A DNA stretch of 10,718 nucleotides, from assembly GCA_015222965.1 (NCBI GenBank), contig JADFWF010000323.1, forward strand, positions 1 to 10,718, given 5' to 3'. The stretch comes from Pseudomonadota bacterium. GTDB taxonomy: Bacteria > Pseudomonadota > Gammaproteobacteria > SZUA-229. Each line of letters begins with the position of its first letter. The stretch's first letter is position 1. A model generated the notes under the pieces. That model did not search any database. It was given only the letters and a program-made list of their open reading frames with translations, and was not told where the DNA came from. Both the position numbers and the translations under genes were made by a program. Shown piece by piece: positions 6,826 to 10,718 of the stretch.

Positions 6826-7751
6826 TACTGTTCGCCTCCTGTCGTCAGTCTTTCACCGACGATTTTCACTTCCGGCTGCAGCAGAACCCCATGTGTATCG
6901 TTAACAGTTTTCTGGACAAAATAAATCAGGGATTCGATATCTTCGGCAGTTGCATTGTTTTCATTGATTATAAAATTGGCATGCTTTTCTGAAACAACTG
7001 CGCCACCGATGCGCTTCCCTTTAAGACCGCATTCTTCGATCAACTGCGCAGCATATGCCCCTTCCGGATTTCGAAACACGCTACCACAACTCGCCACGCC
7101 GGTAGGTTGCGAGACAGCGCGTTTAGCAAGCAACTGTTTGATATCGATCGTGTTATTTTCTGCCTGCTGCTTTTCCAGTCTCAGAGTCGCGCTGACAAAC
7201 CATTCACCCTGCAAGCCATTAACAAAACGGTAACCATATTCAAACTCACTGGCATCACGTTTTGTTATCTCGCCTTTATGATTGAGGGTTTCAACCTCGA
7301 TGACCAATGGCCATGTTTCACCACCAAAAGCACCAGCATTCATCGCCAGAGCACCACCGACCAGGCCGGGGATGCCGGCAAAAAATTCTGCGCCGGATAA
7401 ACCCTGCTTACTGCAAAAACGTGCAAGTTTTGCACTGGCAACACCTGCTCCGACATAAACGCTGCGATAATCAGAGCCATCATCGTCGAGCAATTCCAGC
7501 TGGTTCATAACACCTTGTGTCGCGACAACGGTACCGTTAAAGCCACCATCACGTACCAGCGTATTACTGCCAAGGCCCATCCATAATAAATCTTCATCTC
7601 GTGGAAGCGTAGCGATGAAGTCAGCCAGTGCGACCAATGTCTGTGCCTGTACATATTGTCTTGCAACACCACCGGCACGCCAGCTGGTATGCCTGGACAT
7701 CGGCTCGTTATTTATAATCATTATGTCTTCAACTTTATTCATAGCATTCAT
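6825..7751 (-). CDS. murB: UDP-N-acetylenolpyruvoylglucosamine reductase (MurB), short type II-like form
   Basis: MurB is the FAD- and NADPH-dependent cytoplasmic enzyme that reduces enolpyruvyl-UDP-GlcNAc to UDP-MurNAc. The 308 residues show the FAD-binding TSWRAGG (22-28), MGLGSNTLVRDGGF (58-71) and AGIPGLVGGALAMNAGAFGGE (125-145). YGYR (172-175) matches the substrate-site Tyr-Arg. The catalytic Ser224 is in CGSVFRNPEG, and Glu294 is in LQPEVKIVG. At about 300 residues it is shorter than the E. coli type I enzyme (342) and looks like the type II class, which lacks the extra loop. The start at 7751 has GGAAG 10 bases upstream and lies 5 bases after the murC stop. Later Mets at residues 4 and 11 are possible, the latter with GAAG 5 bases upstream. 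The gene ends in a one-base overlap with ddlB. Confidence 0.96.
   Translation of the reverse strand: MNAMNKVEDIMIINNEPMSRHTSWRAGGVARQYVQAQTLVALADFIATLPRDEDLLWMGLGSNTLVRDGGFNGTVVATQGVMNQLELLDDDGSDYRSVYVGAGVASAKLARFCSKQGLSGAEFFAGIPGLVGGALAMNAGAFGGETWPLVIEVETLNHKGEITKRDASEFEYGYRFVNGLQGEWFVSATLRLEKQQAENNTIDIKQLLAKRAVSQPTGVASCGSVFRNPEGAYAAQLIEECGLKGKRIGGAVVSEKHANFIINENNATAEDIESLIYFVQKTVNDTHGVLLQPEVKIVGERLTTGGEQ
6835..6840 (-). promoter_or_regulatory. Ribosome-binding site of ddlB inside the 3' end of murB
   Basis: A perfect AGGAGG on the minus strand, 9 bases before the ddlB ATG at 6825, is embedded in the last codons of murB (Gly-Gly-Glu-Gln-stop). It fixes the ddlB start and favours coupled translation. 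Confidence 0.85.
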
Positions 7752-7756
7752 GAAAT

Positions 7757-9190
7757 TTACGCTTCCAACGATTCTTTTAACTGCGATGCGATACGGCCAA
7801 TGCTGCCTGCACCCATAGTTAAAACAAGATCACCATCCTGCAAAATGGATTTCAGATCATCCCCAAGTTTTTCAACATCCTCGATAAAAATCGGATTCAC
7901 TTTTCCTCGAGCACGGATCGCTGCACATAATGCGCGGCCATCAGCACCGGCTATCAACTCTTCCCCTGCCGCATAAACTTCAGTCAGCATCAACACATCA
8001 CAATCTGCCAGCACCTGTGAAAAATCTTCAAACAGATCACGGGTCCGGGTATAACGATGGGGCTGAAAGATAGCAACCAGTCGCTTATCCGGCCATGCAT
8101 TTTTTGTCGCGTTTAGCGTTGCCGCGACCTCTGTCGGGTGGTGTGCATAATCATCAACGATGGTCACTTCACCTTGTGTTAAATTTGCCTCACCATACAT
8201 GTGCATACGGCGACCGATGCCTTCAAATTTTTCCAGCGCAGTCTGCATATGTTGAATAGAGACACCGAGCTCATAGGCTACACAGATCGCTGCCAGTGCA
8301 TTTAACACGTTGTGGCGACCCGGCATATTCAAAGTCACTTGAAAAACGGTTTCGGCCTCTGGCAACAGAACATCAAATGTTGTTTTTGAGCCCTGGTAAC
8401 AGATATTCGAGGCACGAACATCTGCTTCGAAATCGATACCGTAACGAATTATCGGCCGCGTTATCTCAGGCAATATACTTCTGACTTCTTCATCATCAAC
8501 ACAGACAACTGCCAGACCATAAAATGGCAGATGATGTAGAAATTCAACGAAGGTCTGTTTAAGGCGCGAAAAATCACCGCCGTAGGTCGGCAGGTGATCA
8601 GCATCGATATTGGTCACCACAGACATCATCGGCTGCAGATATAAAAATGAAGCATCACTTTCATCTGCTTCAGCAACCAGGTATTTACCCTTGCCTAACC
8701 GTGCATGTGTTGACGAACTGTTTAGTTTGCCACCGATGACATAGGTCGGGTCTAGCCCCGCTTCCTCGAGCACGCTGGTAACCAGTGATGTGGTCGTGGT
8801 TTTACCGTGTGTTCCGGCAACAGCGATACCATGACTGAAACGCATGAGCTCAGCAAGCATCTCGGCTCGCGGTACAACAGGTATGCGGTTTGCTTTGGCT
8901 GCTTCGACTTCGATATTGTCACTGCCGATAGCGGTTGAGGTCACCACTACATCGACATCACTCACGTTGTCTACAGAATGCGAGTGGTAAACTTTTACAC
9001 CAGAGCTTTTTAGTTGCTCGGTTACCACATTGCTGGCAACGTCTGAACCACTTACATGATAACCCAGTGTATTCATCACATCAGCGATTCCACTCATACC
9101 TGCACCGCCGATACCGACAAAGTGCACTTTACGTATGCGCCGCATAAATTCTTTAAGGCTGTTTGGTTTAGCATGGGTAGACTGCGACAT
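7757..9190 (-). CDS. murC: UDP-N-acetylmuramate--L-alanine ligase
   Basis: MurC adds L-Ala, the first residue of the stem peptide, to UDP-MurNAc in the cytoplasm using ATP. The 477 residues have the three Mur-ligase domains. The N-terminal UDP-binding domain carries VGIGGAGMSGIA (25-36). The central ATPase domain has the P-loop GTHGKTTTTS (126-135), EADESDASF (174-182), NIDADHL (194-200) and GRHNVLNALAA (291-301). The C-terminal domain has VDDYAHHPTEV (345-355), FQPHRYTRT (375-383) and a late TMGAGSIGRI (458-467). The start is fixed by a one-base overlap with the murG stop (TGATG) and by AGGAGG 9 bases upstream. The first 15 residues are a polar extension before the conserved core. Confidence 0.98.
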   Translation of the reverse strand: MSQSTHAKPNSLKEFMRRIRKVHFVGIGGAGMSGIADVMNTLGYHVSGSDVASNVVTEQLKSSGVKVYHSHSVDNVSDVDVVVTSTAIGSDNIEVEAAKANRIPVVPRAEMLAELMRFSHGIAVAGTHGKTTTTSLVTSVLEEAGLDPTYVIGGKLNSSSTHARLGKGKYLVAEADESDASFLYLQPMMSVVTNIDADHLPTYGGDFSRLKQTFVEFLHHLPFYGLAVVCVDDEEVRSILPEITRPIIRYGIDFEADVRASNICYQGSKTTFDVLLPEAETVFQVTLNMPGRHNVLNALAAICVAYELGVSIQHMQTALEKFEGIGRRMHMYGEANLTQGEVTIVDDYAHHPTEVAATLNATKNAWPDKRLVAIFQPHRYTRTRDLFEDFSQVLADCDVLMLTEVYAAGEELIAGADGRALCAAIRARGKVNPIFIEDVEKLGDDLKSILQDGDLVLTMGAGSIGRIASQLKESLEA

Positions 9191-10269
9191 CAGACGAGAC
9201 CTCCTGCAGACTGACAGGCATCAGCGATGGTTTTCGCAGAGCCGGGAATAGCTAATTTTCGTGCAGCGACTGCCATCTCTAACAGTTTCGTTCTATTGCC
9301 CGAGAGTTCTCTGATCATATCTGCCAGCCAGTCTGTCGATAATTCATCCTGCTGCTTTATGATCGCTGCACCAGATCTCTCCAGATAAAGTGCATTCTGC
9401 GTCTGATGGTCATCGACAGCGTGCGGGTATGGCACTAATATCGAAGCGATACCTGCTGCAGCCAGTTCAAAAACCGTCATCGCGCCGGCACGACAGATCA
9501 CCAGATCAGCCCACTGATAAACAGCCGGCATGTCATCGATAAAGGCTTCAACCTTCGCTTCGACACCCGCATCGCTATAACAGGCTTTTGCTGAATCGAT
9601 ATTTTTCAGACCGGTCTGGTGGATAACTTCAGGTCTTTCGTCTCTATCAATTTCAGCGATAGCCGATGGGATAAGCTCATTCAATTTTACCGCACCCAGA
9701 CTTCCGCCGACGACCAGTAAACGTAATTTTCGCTGCTGTTGCGAGAAGCGACTCTCCGGGTTTTCGATCTCACAGATAGATTGCCTTACCGGATTACCGG
9801 TTGTTGCCGCATTTTTAAACACGCCAGGAAAAGCCTGTAATACTACATCGGCAAACTTTGCCAGGATCGAATTTGTCATGCCTGCGATAGCATTTTGCTC
9901 ATGCACTAAAAGCGGCTTCCTGATCAGCCAGGCCATCAGACCACCAGGGCCCGATGCAAAACCGCCCATACCCAGGACGGCACATGGCTTTCTTCGCAAT
10001 AGAACAGCCAATGCCTGCCAGCACGCCATCGCGATACGAGCTGGCGCTAACAACAAGGTCAGTGTATTTTTGCCGCGCAGACCCGTGATGCTCATCCACT
10101 CGATCGGATAACCTGCCTGTGGAACAAGCCTTGATTCGATACCTGCTTTTGTTCCCAGCCATACCACGGGGATACCACGAGAACGCAGTTCATCTGCGAC
10201 TGCAAGCGCTGGAAAAACATGTCCTCCGGTGCCACCGGCCATGATCAATACAGGGCGAACATCGATCAT
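9190..10269 (-). CDS. murG: UDP-GlcNAc:lipid I N-acetylglucosaminyltransferase
   Basis: MurG transfers GlcNAc from UDP-GlcNAc to lipid I at the inner face of the cytoplasmic membrane, making lipid II, the substrate of FtsW. The 359 residues form two Rossmann-like domains typical of family GT28. The N-terminal one has the loop GGTGGHVFPALAVA (12-25), SITGLRGK (60-67), a hydrophobic and basic membrane-contact patch (about 71-94), GMGGFASGPGG (100-110) and HEQNAIAG (123-130). The C-terminal one has GGSLGA (188-193) and the UDP-GlcNAc site RAGAMTVFELAAAG (260-273) with E268, then PYPHAVDDHQTQNA (280-293). The start overlaps the ftsW stop in an ATGA junction, with AGGGGG 9 bases upstream, so the two are probably coupled. 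Directly following ftsW is the usual dcw order. Confidence 0.98.
   Translation of the reverse strand: MIDVRPVLIMAGGTGGHVFPALAVADELRSRGIPVVWLGTKAGIESRLVPQAGYPIEWMSITGLRGKNTLTLLLAPARIAMACWQALAVLLRRKPCAVLGMGGFASGPGGLMAWLIRKPLLVHEQNAIAGMTNSILAKFADVVLQAFPGVFKNAATTGNPVRQSICEIENPESRFSQQQRKLRLLVVGGSLGAVKLNELIPSAIAEIDRDERPEVIHQTGLKNIDSAKACYSDAGVEAKVEAFIDDMPAVYQWADLVICRAGAMTVFELAAAGIASILVPYPHAVDDHQTQNALYLERSGAAIIKQQDELSTDWLADMIRELSGNRTKLLEMAVAARKLAIPGSAKTIADACQSAGGLV
9200..9205 (-). promoter_or_regulatory. Ribosome-binding site of murC inside the 3' end of murG
   Basis: A perfect AGGAGG on the minus strand, 9 bases before the ATG at 9190, lies within the last codons of murG (Ala-Gly-Gly-Leu-Val-stop). 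It settles the murC start. Confidence 0.85.
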
Positions 10270-10718
10270 AATAATGCACCCCCTGCTGTGATGTGCGCTA
10301 CTTTCTTTCGTGTCGCGATTTTACGATTTTGACGACCTGTACGTTTTTGTCTGGCAGACTTTTTACTGGCCTGTTTTGCCGCGCCACTTGTTTCATAATG
10401 AATGCGCAGCAGCAAGCCAACAGCAGCACAACACACCACCAGGCTACTACCACCGTAACTCATCAGTGGCAGGGTTAATCCTTTTGTTGGTAACAGGCCT
10501 ATATTTACACCCATGTTGATAATGGCCTGCATCGATAACCAGATACCGATTCCATAAGCCAGATAAGCAGCAAAGTAGTTACCTGATTTTTCAGCCTGTG
10601 AAGCGATCTTTAAGGCCCTAAAAAACAGCATCGCATACAATAGAATGACAACGGTCACACCTATGAACCCCAGTTCTTCTGATAACACGGCAAATAAAAA
10701 GTCCGTATGCGACTCCGG
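10266..10718 (-). CDS. ftsW: Septal peptidoglycan polymerase FtsW, C-terminal 150 residues
   Basis: FtsW is the SEDS-family glycosyltransferase that polymerises lipid II at the septum together with the transpeptidase FtsI. Only the 3' part is inside the window, and the frame is open through base 10718. It begins with PESHTDFLFAVLSEELG, the conserved SEDS loop. Predicted membrane segments follow at about fragment residues 17-36, 47-69 and 86-105. Between the last two is the signature MGVNIGLLPTKGLTLPLMSYGGSS (69-92), which separates FtsW/RodA from unrelated transporters. The last 45 residues form a cytoplasmic tail rich in Lys and Arg, with only one acidic residue. A GTG at 10688 could be mistaken for a start but lies inside the conserved region. 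FtsW rather than RodA is indicated by the dcw location and overlap with murG. Confidence 0.96.
   Translation of the reverse strand, partial: PESHTDFLFAVLSEELGFIGVTVVILLYAMLFFRALKIASQAEKSGNYFAAYLAYGIGIWLSMQAIINMGVNIGLLPTKGLTLPLMSYGGSSLVVCCAAVGLLLRIHYETSGAAKQASKKSARQKRTGRQNRKIATRKKVAHITAGGALL
10279..10284 (-). promoter_or_regulatory. Ribosome-binding site of murG inside the 3' end of ftsW
   Basis: AGGGGG on the minus strand, 9 bases before the murG ATG at 10269, is encoded in the Ala-Gly-Gly-Ala codons near the end of ftsW. It supports this start; with the ATGA junction it suggests reinitiation by ribosomes leaving ftsW. Confidence 0.65.

Noticed and set aside
7656..7976. Plus-strand open frames across the murC-murB junction
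   Set aside because: They are antisense to conserved coding sequence on both sides and have no recognisable protein features.
10266..10688. A separate short gene beginning at a GTG near the right edge
   Set aside because: The frame continues upstream with the conserved FtsW loop PESHTDFLFAV, so the GTG is an internal valine of a truncated ftsW.
1..10718. CRISPR array, insertion sequence, prophage, tRNA/rRNA or toxin-antitoxin module
   Set aside because: I saw no regularly spaced repeats, transposase motifs, terminal inverted repeats or RNA-gene-like stretches; nearly every base belongs to a conserved core gene.

Overview
This window is a stretch of a bacterial dcw (division and cell wall) cluster, read almost entirely on the minus strand, with the envelope and replication genes that usually follow it in non-enteric Gammaproteobacteria. 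In transcription order (right to left) it holds: the 3' end of ftsW, murG, murC, murB, ddlB, ftsQ, ftsA, ftsZ and lpxC; then a single plus-strand gene, dciA (DUF721); then the start of a minus-strand M23 zinc metallopeptidase gene that runs off the left edge. Gene content (lpxC means a Gram-negative envelope), gene order and protein sequence (an LpxC and FtsZ that look close to Pseudomonas-type proteins, FtsZ ending in [11 protein letters not shown]) point to a gammaproteobacterium. The dciA gene, with no secM between lpxC and the next genes, argues against Enterobacterales. I cannot name the genus. Base composition looks moderate (mid-40s per cent GC by eye) and even, with no sign of transfer.

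Layout. From 10718 down to 5038 the genes are packed tightly: ftsW/murG overlap by 4 bases (ATGA), murG/murC by 1 (TGATG), murC/murB are 5 apart, murB/ddlB overlap by 1 (TAATG), ddlB/ftsQ are 13 apart with the start chosen here, and ftsQ/ftsA are 4 apart. This suggests one polycistronic, translationally coupled unit. The first real breaks are the AT-rich 82-base ftsA-ftsZ spacer, ending in a strong ribosome-binding site, and the 204-base ftsZ-lpxC spacer, which carries a plausible lpxC promoter. dciA converges on lpxC at 1349-1419 and diverges from the M23 gene at 810-880, where overlapping back-to-back -10 elements lie in a 71-base gap. No gene-free stretch reaches 300 bases.

How the genes work together. 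MurB completes UDP-MurNAc, MurC adds the first L-Ala, Ddl makes the D-Ala-D-Ala used later by MurF, and MurG converts lipid I to lipid II. FtsW polymerises lipid II at the septum, FtsQ belongs to the FtsQLB complex that activates it, and FtsA anchors the FtsZ ring to the membrane. LpxC commits UDP-GlcNAc-derived precursor to lipid A, so peptidoglycan and outer-membrane synthesis sit side by side. DciA is the replicative-helicase loader/operator, and the M23 protein is a membrane-anchored probable peptidoglycan hydrolase or hydrolase regulator.

I found no previously undescribed system. The points worth a second look are modest: the symmetric divergent promoter, a polybasic FtsW tail, a hydrophilic insertion in FtsQ, an LpxC lacking both the usual Met start position and an E. 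coli-type C-terminal degron, a type II-like MurB, a uniform 9-base ribosome-binding-site spacing, and the isolated ftsZ leader.
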